A stretch of DNA of 45,410 bases, from assembly GCA_014860625.1 (NCBI GenBank), contig JACZJJ010000097.1, positions 1-45,410 of the forward strand, in the 5' to 3' direction. Below, piece by piece: positions 33,288 through 42,511 of this stretch. The notes under the pieces are model-generated. The model had not been told where the DNA came from. It made no database searches and saw only the letters and a program-made list of their open reading frames with translations. This DNA comes from Bacteroidales bacterium. Lineage in GTDB: Bacteria > Bacteroidota > Bacteroidia > Bacteroidales > FEN-979. Position 1 is the stretch's first letter, and every line of letters begins with the position of its first letter. The position numbers and the translations under genes were made by a program.

Positions 33288-34973
33288 TTAAGGGACGAAC
33301 AGTTTCTTTACTGTTGTTTGATCTCCTGTTCGTAGTTGCAGGAGGTAGATTCCTTTTTGAAGACCGCTGGTCTCAAAGTTTATCATATGCTCCCCGGGAG
33401 AAAATGATTCTCCGCCGAATTGGTTCACAACCCTCCCGGTGAGGTCGATCAGTGCAAGGGTTGATGAGAAACCCTTACAGGTGTTGAACGTGATGGTGGC
33501 CTTTCCTGAAACAGGATTGGGAGCGACCTCAATCCAGGGGCCTGATGCAATAAGAGAAGAGGAGATTCCGGTTAGGTTGCATGGATTCTCGCTGTCGGTA
33601 ACGGTAAAATATTCCGACGCGATATACCCGACTCCCTGAGGGACGAAGACCCAATAAGTGCCTGGTTGTGTGATGGGAATCGACTGGGTTGTGGCTCCGG
33701 TCGACCAACGGTATTCAGGATGCCCCGGTTCGGCTTCCAGAAGATAATTATTCCCGGACTTAACACACTCAATGACCGGCCTGTTCAACGTCCATGGCAG
33801 GGTGTCGTAGAGAAAGGCCCGATAGCTTACATACCCGCTGGGACAGTTGATCTCCAGGATCTTGGACTTATCCTGATTTAAAAATACCATCCACGGCAAA
33901 TCTTCGGAAAGCCTCCCGAAATCGATCAGGTGTTTCCCGCTTGCCGACATCCGGTGGCTGCCGAGAGAGTTGCTGAAAACACTCGTGTCAGGGATATATT
34001 CCCATACCAGGGAGGCCGTGTGCGCCAGCTCGTTCATGGAATACTCGACGGCGCGGGCAGTAGTGATGAGGTTGTATTGCCCATTATCCAACAAGGTAAT
34101 ATGCCCGTTTGCCTGACGCCTGATATCATGCTGACCGGTGAACCCAACCGGATCATTGGCAACAGTAAACTGGTTGTTTTTACCACCGAACCTCCACTTT
34201 ATCGTGCCATTCGGGTGGTTGATCTTGGTGATCTCATTGAAATGCCTTTGTGAGATCAGGATGTTCCCATCTGCATCCTGTTCAATGGCGTTTGCATGCG
34301 TCCAATCGACAACATTTGGGTTTCTGAGCCAGATCTCAGCTACATCACCAAACGCAAAGTGGTCGTGCGCTTTCCATTCCCAAATGAGGTTGTTGCTTTC
34401 ATCAAATTCCTGGATGACAGTTCCCTGAACCTGAGCAATCGCGCTTCCGGGCTGGATATGATTGGTTCCAAACCAAAGATATCCCGTGAGGTTCATTACC
34501 CTTGTCTCCGTGGCAAGAATAAATTTGTGATTCTCTACGGTAATGAGCATCTCGTGCGGATCAGCATCGAAACCATTTGCGGTTACCAAGGTGTCTGTAA
34601 CCTGGAATGTACTGTCCATGATGAAGAATTTCTGATCCAGGTATGAAAAGAAGCTCATCTGTCCATTTGGGTGCAGCTTGAAATCGATTGTTGAATTCAT
34701 ACCGGAGGTTCCTGGAATAACCGCGTAAAAAACTGTGCGGGCCAGGCTGTCGAGAATGAGCATAGGGTGTTCGTAAAGGAAGGGTGGCATTGCCTGATAG
34801 GGGAGAATAAAAAAATATCCTGAAGCAGATGATGAATCATGAATCTCGATCTCAAGGGGAGGGAAGTTCTGGCTTTGGGCAGATGCCGGGGAGAGAAGGT
34901 TCATCCAAATGACTAGAAGGACAATAGAAGGGATGAAAAAAGAGGAATACTTGAAGTGATGAAATGGAGTCAT
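33288..34973 (-). CDS. Arylsulfotransferase-family protein with T9SS sorting domain
   Basis: A 561-residue secreted protein. Signal peptide with the hydrophobic stretch FFIPSIVLLVIWMNLLSPASA, then an ASST-type beta-propeller (about 40-400) with the marks of the family: DADPHEMLI, WEWKAHDHF, DWTHANAIEQDADGNILISQ (catalytic-region histidine), GTIKWRFGG and TGQHDIR. The C-terminal part has a bacterial Ig-like segment and a type A T9SS sorting domain (VAPNPVSGKATITF to VKKLFVP). It would move sulfate between phenolic groups, or act only as a propeller, at the cell surface. Most characterised ASST enzymes are periplasmic; a T9SS-exported form is typical for Bacteroidota. Confidence 0.85.
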   Translation of the reverse strand: MTPFHHFKYSSFFIPSIVLLVIWMNLLSPASAQSQNFPPLEIEIHDSSSASGYFFILPYQAMPPFLYEHPMLILDSLARTVFYAVIPGTSGMNSTIDFKLHPNGQMSFFSYLDQKFFIMDSTFQVTDTLVTANGFDADPHEMLITVENHKFILATETRVMNLTGYLWFGTNHIQPGSAIAQVQGTVIQEFDESNNLIWEWKAHDHFAFGDVAEIWLRNPNVVDWTHANAIEQDADGNILISQRHFNEITKINHPNGTIKWRFGGKNNQFTVANDPVGFTGQHDIRRQANGHITLLDNGQYNLITTARAVEYSMNELAHTASLVWEYIPDTSVFSNSLGSHRMSASGKHLIDFGRLSEDLPWMVFLNQDKSKILEINCPSGYVSYRAFLYDTLPWTLNRPVIECVKSGNNYLLEAEPGHPEYRWSTGATTQSIPITQPGTYWVFVPQGVGYIASEYFTVTDSENPCNLTGISSSLIASGPWIEVAPNPVSGKATITFNTCKGFSSTLALIDLTGRVVNQFGGESFSPGEHMINFETSGLQKGIYLLQLRTGDQTTVKKLFVP

Positions 34974-35047
34974 AGCTGTTTATAATAACTTAACAGACAG
35001 ACCCTCGAAAAGGAATATAGTTGCACGTAAGAAGATGTAAAACCTGG

Positions 35048-35554
35048 TTATTTCAGGTTAATCCCGTAAACATACTGGCCACACTTTCCGCTCTTCACCT
35101 CCGCAATTCCCGGGAAATGCCCCCAAAGGCTAAAGTCGTATTTCTCCAGCAACCTCACGCTATATGTGTTGATGTCTAAAAGAAAAGCCATTAGCGTATT
35201 CATTTGGTACACCGATGCCTTTTTCAGGGCGAACTCCATCAACTGGCTGCCAACACCTTTGTTGCGGTACTGCCTGTCGATGTAATAGCTGGTCTCTCCT
35301 GTCTTTCCAAATGCCTTTCGCTCTTTCCGGTATGGACTCAGTGTGATCCAACCTGCAATGCGTCCATTGACATCCGCAACAAAAATGGCATACTCCTTAC
35401 CATCATGCAGCTCGAGCCAGCTTTTTTGACTCTCTACCGAGATGTGGCTGGTAAAGGCATTGCATCCATCATCGATGCCCTGGTTGAAAATATCAATAAT
35501 TGCCTGCCAATCAGTAGGTTTTGCAAGACGAATGCGTATTTCAGAATGCATCAT
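35048..35554 (-). CDS. GNAT N-acetyltransferase
   Basis: A 168-residue acetyl-CoA-dependent acyltransferase. Seen: IRLAKPTDWQAIIDIFNQGI at the N-terminus, YIDRQYRNKGVGSQLMEFAL with the acetyl-CoA loop (R/QxxGxG/A form, about residues 96-113), and SVRLLEKYDFSLWGHFPGI near the end. The pattern resembles the phosphinothricin acetyltransferase-like group, whose members acetylate small amines. The substrate is not known. It lies 13 bp after the sensor kinase gene in the same direction, so they are probably co-transcribed. Either of two adjacent ATG codons could serve as the start. Confidence 0.85.
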   Translation of the reverse strand: MMHSEIRIRLAKPTDWQAIIDIFNQGIDDGCNAFTSHISVESQKSWLELHDGKEYAIFVADVNGRIAGWITLSPYRKERKAFGKTGETSYYIDRQYRNKGVGSQLMEFALKKASVYQMNTLMAFLLDINTYSVRLLEKYDFSLWGHFPGIAEVKSGKCGQYVYGINLK

Positions 35555-35567
35555 GTGTCCTGCAATG

Positions 35568-38500
35568 TCACGGGGTTTTGGGTTTCTCAGGTGGATTTAC
35601 CGGGAGGGAGAAATGAATGGCCGTTCCCGATTCGACTTTACTTTCAACCCAGATCTTTCCCTTGTTCTTTGTGATAAAATCCTTTGAAAGGATCAGGCCG
35701 AGGCCGGTTCCGGTTTCATTCCCCGTTCCTTTGGTAGAGATTCGTTGATCGAGGATAAACAGGTTTTTCAAGGCACTTTGGGTCATTCCGCATCCTGTAT
35801 CAATGACGGAAACAGTCACACTTTTTCCCTTGTTTCTGGATACCTTGATGTTTACATCCCCATCCGGATAGGTAAATTTTATTGCATTGGATATCAGGTT
35901 TCTGATCACTGTATTAATCATATTCCTATCTCCGTAAACGACAACATTTTCCGAAAAGGCAACGATCAGTTCAATTCTCTTTGTCCGGGCATTTGGCTCA
36001 AACAGGGAGACATTATCCTTCACCAGTTCCATCAGATCAAATTTCTCAGGTTCAAATGGCAATATCCCTTTCTGAGCCTGTGCCCAGGTAAGGAGGTTTT
36101 CAATCAGGTCGATCGTACGGGTAGAAGAGGTTCGCAAGCTCATCAGGATCTTATGCCTCTCTTCGTCTGAGAACTCATCGTATTCAGTTGTCAGTAACTC
36201 CAGCATCCCCAAAATGGCATTAAACGGACTTTTCAGATCATGCGCAATAATGGAGAAGAAATTATCCTTGGCTTGATTGCTCTCCTTGAGATCTTTCTCG
36301 GATTGTTTAAGTTCACGCGTCCGGATTGCCACCATCTTGGCAAGCCGGAGGTTGTATCTTTTGATGACTACCAAACGTGTAAGCATGAAGAGCAGGCTTC
36401 CAAGAAAAAGAGCCATCAGCAGAAGGAACCACAACTGACGCCAGAAAGGCTGCAGAATCCTGATTGTCCCAGAACATACCGGATCACTCCAGATGCCAAG
36501 GGAATTTCTCGCTTTGATACAAAATTGGTACGTCCCGGGAGCCAGGTTGTTGTAACGGTATTCCGTGTTCTGGAAATTGATCTCCTGCGACCAGGTATTG
36601 TCCAGTCCTTCAAGTTTGCATTGAAAAAAAATCTCCCGCTCGTCGATATACGATGTTATATCGAAATGGAAGAACAGGTTGTTCTCACGGCTGGAGAGTT
36701 CAAGGTTGTCATATGGGTTTAGCGTGTCCTGATCAGCATCGATGAACAGAAGCTTAATTTTTGGAGGCGGAACGGCATTCAAATTATAGTCAAACTCAGG
36801 GTTGAACCTGGTAAGACCATTGTTGGTGCCAAACCAGATGTGACCTTTTTCGTCCTGGAAACCGGCATCACGGTTTATTTCCAGCCCCGAAAATCCATCA
36901 TTGACAGTGAAGTGATCCAATTTTTCACCACTCCAACGATAGGCCCCATTATCGGTTCCAAACCAGAGACACCCATGTCTGTCCTGAAGGATGATATAGA
37001 CAGGTCTGTCGATGACCAGGTCTCCACTATCAACTTTTATCAGAACAGTATCAGCAATGGTAAACAATCCATTGGCTGTACCCACCCATCCTATTCCCTT
37101 CGTGTCGAAGAAGGTAGCGTAAACGTTGTTTGCCAGGGGATTATCCAACGACCTGATGAGCCATGTGCTATCCCCCGAAAGTCCGATTAATCCTTTGCTG
37201 AAAGAGGCAAGATAAATCTTCCCGTCAGGTCCTTCAAAAATCTTCCGTATCCCGGTATTGATCATATCATTTCCGGCAAATTGCCGTATAAACCGCCCCC
37301 GCGAAAAGAGATACAATCCATTGTTTGTAGCTGCGTATATGGCCCCGTCTGAAGTGACCAAAATACTGTTTGCTGCGCCGTTTAATCCCTCTTTTTCGTG
37401 ATACCAGGTTAACTCCCTGTTTTTACCAAAACGTGCCACACCATTGACAGAAACAGCCATCCACAAATTTCCGGCAGGGTCGACGTCAATATCCTGTACA
37501 CGCGTTTCAAATTCACCTTTCCCGGAAGGATTCGATAACTTGAAAGGGGTAAACCGATTTCCATCGAAAAATGTTACAGCGCCATGATGCCCGAAGAGGT
37601 AATGTCCGGGAGAATATTCGACGGCAGAGGCAACTTCGTTGCTGTACAAGCCGTCATTATCCGAAAATTGTTGAAACCGTCTGGAAGGTATTTTGGTGAT
37701 TCCCCTGTAACCTGTTACCCATAGATTTCCTTCCCGATCAGTTAAGGCCGAGGTACCCCCGTTGGTAATCAGGCCGCTGTTTCTGTCGAGCTTATCTGTC
37801 ACGCCCGACTTTAGCGAATAGCAATACACAAAGATCGGATTGCCAAAACAGATCTCTCCGTTGTTACTTATCGTAAGAAAACAGCTGTTCCCGACATCCT
37901 TGGTTGGGAGGTAAAACCCCGAGGCAACAAGGTGGAATGATCCCTGAGAAAGGTTGCCCAGCCAATTCTCCCCGAGCATCCACAACACCGTATCGCCTCC
38001 GTTGCCGAATGAGGGTGCCGTTTTAATCGCTAAGATCTGTTTGCCGAGGTATGGTGACCGACCTCTGTTTACATCCTCCACTTTCCCATTGCGAATCACC
38101 GAGAGGCCCCTGTCGGTGGCAATGTAAATGACATCTTCAGTTCCGGCAATACCGTTAATCCTGTCATTTACTGGTTCGCTGTTAGTTCGGTAGTTTGCCC
38201 AGACTCCGTCACGGCAGATGAATATTCCCGACCGGTTGGTCCCAACAGCTACAACAACATGATTATCCTGGAAAAACACATCAAACGAGGTATAGTAGGA
38301 TGTACGGTGTGATGTGCTATCGCAAAATATAACTTCCCATGTAACGCCGGAAAATTTCAGAACACAGAGCTCTCCATTTTGTGGCAGTGCCCAGAGTCCC
38401 CCTTTCGTATCAACGGTTATAAAAGCATAACTATAGGTTCGCAATCCATCGTTCAGGTTATAATTAATAAACTGAGATCCCGTATATCTTGAAATTCCTG

Positions 38501-38684
38501 ATCGCGTAGCAAACCAAATTTGTCCGGACGAATCCTGCGCAACATCAAATACCATGGTGCTTGAGAGACCGTCGGCTTCAGTGTAGAACTGACTAAAATA
38601 GCGCTGGGCAAGAAGCTCCTGTTCCATTCCACAAAAAAGGATCAACACCAAAAGGGAGAGTTGTATGAGTCTTCGAACCTTCAA
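35568..38684 (-). CDS. Two-component sensor histidine kinase with propeller sensor domain
   Basis: A 1038-residue inner-membrane sensor. Signal peptide (about 1-26), a large periplasmic beta-propeller of Reg_prop repeats (for example DSSGQIWFATRSGISRY, DRHGCLWFGTDNGAYRW, DEKGHIWFGTNNGLTRF), Y_Y_Y domain (about 680-730), one membrane segment (WFLLLMALFLGSLLFMLTRL), HisKA with FFSIIAHDLKSPFNAILG (phospho-His), and HATPase with NLISNAIKF, DTGCGMT and TGLGLILSKDF. Unlike hybrid regulators of polysaccharide loci it has no receiver or AraC domain; the response regulator must be encoded elsewhere. The start is a TTG: a stop codon lies two codons upstream and the signal peptide needs this start. The signal it senses is unknown. 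Confidence 0.93.
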   Translation of the reverse strand: MKVRRLIQLSLLVLILFCGMEQELLAQRYFSQFYTEADGLSSTMVFDVAQDSSGQIWFATRSGISRYTGSQFINYNLNDGLRTYSYAFITVDTKGGLWALPQNGELCVLKFSGVTWEVIFCDSTSHRTSYYTSFDVFFQDNHVVVAVGTNRSGIFICRDGVWANYRTNSEPVNDRINGIAGTEDVIYIATDRGLSVIRNGKVEDVNRGRSPYLGKQILAIKTAPSFGNGGDTVLWMLGENWLGNLSQGSFHLVASGFYLPTKDVGNSCFLTISNNGEICFGNPIFVYCYSLKSGVTDKLDRNSGLITNGGTSALTDREGNLWVTGYRGITKIPSRRFQQFSDNDGLYSNEVASAVEYSPGHYLFGHHGAVTFFDGNRFTPFKLSNPSGKGEFETRVQDIDVDPAGNLWMAVSVNGVARFGKNRELTWYHEKEGLNGAANSILVTSDGAIYAATNNGLYLFSRGRFIRQFAGNDMINTGIRKIFEGPDGKIYLASFSKGLIGLSGDSTWLIRSLDNPLANNVYATFFDTKGIGWVGTANGLFTIADTVLIKVDSGDLVIDRPVYIILQDRHGCLWFGTDNGAYRWSGEKLDHFTVNDGFSGLEINRDAGFQDEKGHIWFGTNNGLTRFNPEFDYNLNAVPPPKIKLLFIDADQDTLNPYDNLELSSRENNLFFHFDITSYIDEREIFFQCKLEGLDNTWSQEINFQNTEYRYNNLAPGTYQFCIKARNSLGIWSDPVCSGTIRILQPFWRQLWFLLLMALFLGSLLFMLTRLVVIKRYNLRLAKMVAIRTRELKQSEKDLKESNQAKDNFFSIIAHDLKSPFNAILGMLELLTTEYDEFSDEERHKILMSLRTSSTRTIDLIENLLTWAQAQKGILPFEPEKFDLMELVKDNVSLFEPNARTKRIELIVAFSENVVVYGDRNMINTVIRNLISNAIKFTYPDGDVNIKVSRNKGKSVTVSVIDTGCGMTQSALKNLFILDQRISTKGTGNETGTGLGLILSKDFITKNKGKIWVESKVESGTAIHFSLPVNPPEKPKTP

Positions 38685-38797
38685 AATTTACACTTGCTTG
38701 AAATTCCGTTATTGGATATCGTATGTAAAGCTACGAAAAAATTGAGCAATACCCACTGATGTCGTTCTAATAAGCAACGCAAATAAAAACCGAAAAT

Positions 38798-38828
38798 TTT
38801 GATTTTTTCACTATTTGCTTTACATTTG
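38798..38828 (+). promoter_or_regulatory. Full Bacteroidota-type promoter for T9SS secreted protein
   Basis: TTTG (38798-38801), a 19-bp spacer, TACATTTG (38821-38828). The ATG follows 39 bp later after an A-rich leader. Confidence 0.8.
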
Positions 38829-38867
38829 CTATAATCAAAACCAAGTATTCATTAAAAAAAAGAGATT

Positions 38868-40445
38868 ATGAGAGTATTTACCCTGACAGTTTTGATGGTG
38901 CTGTTTTCTTCATCCATCATTTTTTCACAAGCGTTGCACACAAAAGTGCAAGGTGTACCTTCTTCGACGACTATTGTCGACAAAGTAAAGCCCGCTAACA
39001 GCGATGCGACTGACTATGCCATTGATTTTGAAGCTGAAGTTGAGTGGACCTTCGATTTCACTCCATGGACGGTTCTGGATGTTGATTTCCTGCCTACCTA
39101 TGGATTCACGGGAATTACTTTCCCGCATAATTACGAAGAGATGGCCTACATCGTATTCAATCCGGCTACCACTGATCCTACAATGTCGGGCGATCCGGAA
39201 ATTCAGCCACATTCAGGAGCACAATTTGGCGCCTGTATGGCAGCTGTTCCCAGTGGAAGCGATGGCAACGATGACTGGTTCATCTCTCCCATGGTTACTG
39301 TTGGCGACGGATCTACCTTCACCTTCTGGGCAAAATCCTACACAGACCAGTATGGTCTGGAGAGGTTCAATGTGGCTGTTTCAACAACAGGAAACGACCC
39401 AGCCGATTTTACGGTTATCTCGGGTTCACCTTATGAGGAAGCTCCTATCGTTTGGACTGAGTATATCTTTGACCTCTCTGCATACGCCGGTGAGGATATT
39501 TACGTGGCTATCCAGTGTGTCTCCTATGATGCCTTTGTTTTCATGATCGACGACCTGATGATTGACCCTGGCATGGTTCCCTCAGACTGTGACGATTTCG
39601 ACAGCTATACTGCCGGACAACTTCTTTGTCCTCAGTCAGGCGGTCTCTGGACTACCTGGGATGATGATCCGGGTGGACCTTACGACGGTTATGTGACCGA
39701 CGCAGAGTACCTCTCTGCGCCTAACTCACTCTCCATCGACCTGGCCGTATTGGAATCAGATCTGATCTACAACCTGAACCAAACGACCACTGGTGTATGG
39801 TCAGTAGCCCTGGATATCATGATCCCGACAGGTGGAACCTACGGTGGTTATTACAATGTCATGCAGGACATGACCCTCTATGGAACAGCCAACGAGTGGG
39901 GATTCCAGGCCTACTTCGCTTCAGATGGAACCGGCTACTTCGAAGAAGCTGATTTCACCGAACAGCAGTTCACTTACACGGTAGGTGAATGGACAAACTG
40001 CGAATTATTTGTCGATCTCGACAATGCCATAGCTTCATTCTATCTCAACGGAACGATGGTAGGAACACCATGGCAGTGGGATAACGACGGAGTTAACATG
40101 CTTGGGGTCGTTGACATCTATGCTGCTGCCCCCGGAAGTGATGATCCTATGTTCTTCATCGACAACTTCTGCTTTATGGAAGTTCCTGTTGGAATTGATC
40201 CTCCTGAAGCCAAAGAGGTTGGTATTCGCCTCTTCCCGAATCCGGTACATGGATTCCTGAACATCCAGTCAGTATCTGAGCTGGTATCGGTACAGGTATT
40301 CAACACCGTTGGACAGACAGTTTATACCAGTCAGGCCAGCGGAAATACCATGCAAATCAACACGCAAAGCCTCGAAACCGGACTCTACATCGTACAGATC
40401 CGCACCGAAAACGGCTTTGAGACACAGAAGTTTATGAAGAGATAA
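38868..40445 (+). CDS. Secreted T9SS protein with two adhesin/lectin-like domains
   Basis: A 525-residue exported protein. Signal peptide MRVFTLTVLMVLFSSSIIFSQ. The first domain (about 45-230) is a choice-of-anchor-J / cleaved-adhesin type jelly roll with DWFISPMVTVGDGSTFTFWAKS and FDLSAYAGEDIYVAIQC. The second (about 235-440) resembles a LamG-like beta-sandwich: LYNLNQTT region, WSVALDIMIPTGG, ASFYLNGTMVGTPW and FFIDNFCF. The C-terminus is a type A T9SS sorting domain (LFPNPVHGFLNIQ to FETQKFMKR). It is rich in Asp and aromatic residues and likely sits on or leaves the cell surface as a binding protein. It has its own promoter and a strong terminator. Confidence 0.85.
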   Translation: MRVFTLTVLMVLFSSSIIFSQALHTKVQGVPSSTTIVDKVKPANSDATDYAIDFEAEVEWTFDFTPWTVLDVDFLPTYGFTGITFPHNYEEMAYIVFNPATTDPTMSGDPEIQPHSGAQFGACMAAVPSGSDGNDDWFISPMVTVGDGSTFTFWAKSYTDQYGLERFNVAVSTTGNDPADFTVISGSPYEEAPIVWTEYIFDLSAYAGEDIYVAIQCVSYDAFVFMIDDLMIDPGMVPSDCDDFDSYTAGQLLCPQSGGLWTTWDDDPGGPYDGYVTDAEYLSAPNSLSIDLAVLESDLIYNLNQTTTGVWSVALDIMIPTGGTYGGYYNVMQDMTLYGTANEWGFQAYFASDGTGYFEEADFTEQQFTYTVGEWTNCELFVDLDNAIASFYLNGTMVGTPWQWDNDGVNMLGVVDIYAAAPGSDDPMFFIDNFCFMEVPVGIDPPEAKEVGIRLFPNPVHGFLNIQSVSELVSVQVFNTVGQTVYTSQASGNTMQINTQSLETGLYIVQIRTENGFETQKFMKR

Positions 40446-40464
40446 CTTCGTTTGAACATCATTT

Positions 40465-40499
40465 AAAGCTGCCTCATTCAGTTGGGGCAGCTTTTTTTT
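40465..40499 (+). terminator. Rho-independent terminator
   Basis: AAAGCTGCC (40465-40473) pairs perfectly with GGCAGCTTT (40486-40494); three more pairs extend the stem to a 6-nt loop, and a T run follows. It is 20 bp after the T9SS protein stop and is the best terminator in the window. Confidence 0.9.
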
Positions 40500-40523
40500 A
40501 CTAATGAAGAATTCATTTACATA

Positions 40524-40661
40524 TTGATCTCTGTTCTCATTGTTGGATGCTCTCCATTACCTATTCAACTACTTCGGAACCCACCTGTTATAGAGTTACC
40601 ACCTGTAGGGTATGTCAAGGTGGCAGCACATGTCGATTACCTGAGAGTCTATCAGCCCTGA
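40524..40661 (+). pseudogene. Candidate small lipoprotein, possibly frameshifted
   Basis: In one frame the 281-bp gap 40446-40726 encodes LISVLIVGCSPLPIQLL, a convincing type II signal peptide with lipobox LIVGC, then about 33 more residues (ending VDYLRVYQP) before a TGA at 40659. The frame has no ATG; only a TTG at 40524. An ATG at 40504 (MKNSFTY) gives a good signal-peptide start but is out of frame with the rest. Either a TTG start is used or the gene has lost its frame. No family is recognised. Confidence 0.4.
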
Positions 40662-40726
40662 AAATATATTTACTAATTTAGCATCACTGAAGTTATTTAT
40701 TATCGGTTTCAAAAAATCTGCTAAAA

Positions 40727-41341
40727 ATGAAAAAATCAATTATCCTTTGCACGCTGCTTGCCTTCGCTTTTACCTGCGTTGAAGCACAAGGCACCCTGAG
40801 GGATGCACTTGCTCAGATTAAATCTCAAGGGACATACAGCACACTGATCTATTACGGTGCTGATTTTTCGCATGTCATCGTGAATGATGCCCAAAAAATC
40901 CCAAGAAGTGTAAAATATAGCCAGGTATATCCTGCAGCCTGGGTTGCCTTTGTTGAGAAGGAGCTTCCTCCAGACGGGTTTGTGCGAAGTGCTCTCGGGT
41001 TTCCAGAATTTAGTTACAGACAGCAGGAGATCTTTGAAAATTCAATTGCTGCTAACCCTGATCTCATTACAGGACACGATAACACCATCTCCGCTGAAAC
41101 CATTAAATCGATGATCTCAGCTTACAAGCTCGAAGCAAAATCGGGTTTGGGACTGGTGTTAATCCCTGAGACATTCAGCAAACCAACGGAGACAGCTACA
41201 ACCTGGGTTGTGTTCTTCGATGTAGGATCAAGAGAGATTCTTTACAAGACAAAGGTCTATGGCAAATGCAGCCACATGGGGTATACGGCTCACTGGGCTT
41301 CCGGAGTGGTGGAGGGCTTTAAGTATTTCCTGAATCATTAA
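40727..41341 (+). CDS. Secreted protein of unknown function
   Basis: A 204-residue protein with a signal peptide MKKSIILCTLLAFAFTCVEAQ and no lipobox. The mature part contains LIYYGADFSHVIVNDAQKIP, a central region FVEKELPPDGFVRSALGFPEF, and a C-terminal block TWVVFFDVGSREILYKTKVYG followed by GYTAHWASGVVEGFKYF. The last block resembles conserved ends I associate with short periplasmic Bacteroidota proteins, but I cannot name the family. The ATG at 40727 gives a normal signal peptide. It stands alone between a terminator and the universal stress gene. Confidence 0.75.
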   Translation: MKKSIILCTLLAFAFTCVEAQGTLRDALAQIKSQGTYSTLIYYGADFSHVIVNDAQKIPRSVKYSQVYPAAWVAFVEKELPPDGFVRSALGFPEFSYRQQEIFENSIAANPDLITGHDNTISAETIKSMISAYKLEAKSGLGLVLIPETFSKPTETATTWVVFFDVGSREILYKTKVYGKCSHMGYTAHWASGVVEGFKYFLNH

Positions 41342-41455
41342 AATCTGGTTTATCTCATCCCAAAAATAAACTGGGACACAAAGATGCCCACAACGCAACA
41401 GTGGAACCAAACCGGCAAGTAGCTGTAAATGGTCGAATAAATTCTCCACAAATAT

Positions 41456-41463
41456 TACCTTTG
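41456..41463 (+). promoter_or_regulatory. Candidate -7 element for the universal stress protein gene
   Basis: TACCTTTG followed by CG fits TAnnTTTG, 28 bp before the ATG at 41492. No clear -33 TTTG. Confidence 0.5.
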
Positions 41464-41491
41464 CGGAATACTCCTATGAAGATATATTGCT

Positions 41492-42370
41492 ATGAAGAAA
41501 ATCCTGGTACCTGTTGATTTTGACCCTCAATCACTCATTGCGCTGGAACAATCCTACAACCTGGCGCGCCTCCTCCCTGCAGAAATCGTACTGCTGTACG
41601 TTTATGATCCGCCAACCGGCATCCGCTCACTTTTCAGTGCCTCGCACGATGAAGAGATCCTGGAAAAACTGGAAGATGAGCTCAACAATCTCGCCTCTAA
41701 GGTACACACTGAAACCAAACTGACGGTCTCCACCATCCTGGAAAAGGGACGGGTTTATTCAAAGATACTGGAGAGTGCCGATAACATTGAGGCCCAATTT
41801 ATCATCATGGGCCAGCACAGCGAGCCTGAACTTCCCGGGAACACAGCAGGGGTGATGGGGGCCAACAGCTCGAGGGTATTGCGCTCAACAAAGTGCCCTG
41901 TTATTACAATCAATGCAAAACACCATTTCGCCGGCTGCAGGAATATCCTGCTTCCGCTTGATCTCACCAGGGAGAGCAGACAAAAAGTGAACTGGGGCAT
42001 CAACATTGCCAGGATATACGGAGCCGGAATCAAAGTGGTTTCGGGAATCGTCAGTAACGGGGATACTGAAGGTATCGAAAAGCTAAAATTCCTGGCCAGG
42101 CAGGTACAGAAAATCATCGAGAAGGAAGGGATCGCCTGTACGGCTGAGATCATTGAGAACATTGAAAATGAGAAAGCGCTCATCCCTACTTTGCTGAACT
42201 ATGCAGAGAAGCAGGGTGATGTAGACCTCATCATGATCATGACACAACAGGAAGCAGGGCTGATCGAGTTTTTCATGGGATCCGTTGCCCAGGAATTCGT
42301 GCGGTTATCTCCTGTACCGGTGATGTCGATCGTACCGAAACAATTAGGGTTTGTCTCTATTTTCGACTGA
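41492..42370 (+). CDS. Tandem-domain universal stress protein
   Basis: A 292-residue cytoplasmic protein made of two UspA domains. Domain 1 (about 1-148): KKILVPVDFDPQSLIALEQS and an ATP-loop-like GQHSEPELPG with GANSSRVLRSTKCPVITI. Domain 2 (about 150-292): RNILLPLDLTRESRQKVNWG and EFFMGSVAQEFVRLSPVPVMSI, whose nucleotide loop is reduced. Such proteins bind ATP and rise under starvation, low oxygen or energy stress; the target is rarely known. It has its own candidate promoter. A short overlapping frame starts at an ATG at 41476 because the sequence CTATGAAGA is repeated 16 bp apart. Confidence 0.92.
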   Translation: MKKILVPVDFDPQSLIALEQSYNLARLLPAEIVLLYVYDPPTGIRSLFSASHDEEILEKLEDELNNLASKVHTETKLTVSTILEKGRVYSKILESADNIEAQFIIMGQHSEPELPGNTAGVMGANSSRVLRSTKCPVITINAKHHFAGCRNILLPLDLTRESRQKVNWGINIARIYGAGIKVVSGIVSNGDTEGIEKLKFLARQVQKIIEKEGIACTAEIIENIENEKALIPTLLNYAEKQGDVDLIMIMTQQEAGLIEFFMGSVAQEFVRLSPVPVMSIVPKQLGFVSIFD

Positions 42371-42453
42371 GTTTAGCCTATTGTTTGATTCGATGGTCAA
42401 ATTGAAGATGTTGATCATTTCAGGCTGATTTTCTTGCTTGGTCAGTTTGGAAT

Positions 42454-42483
42454 AGCCGGGAGGAGTTTGTTGCACCGGCTTTT
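42454..42483 (+). terminator. Weak hairpin after the universal stress protein gene
   Basis: AGCCGG (42454-42459) pairs with CCGGCT (42475-42480), a 15-nt loop between them and TTT after. It is short, 84 bp beyond the stop, and only a possible terminator between these convergent genes. Confidence 0.3.
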
Positions 42484-42511
42484 CCAAATTGATGAGATAC
42501 AAGTCTACCTA

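Noticed and set aside
41342-41491. Regulatory RNA or riboswitch before the universal stress gene
   Set aside because: Only a weak inverted repeat (TGGTTTAT/ATAAACTGG) is visible; no known class matches.
41476-41517. 14-codon upstream frame overlapping the universal stress gene start
   Set aside because: It arises from a repeated CTATGAAGA; there is no rare-codon, stem-loop or conservation argument for a leader peptide.
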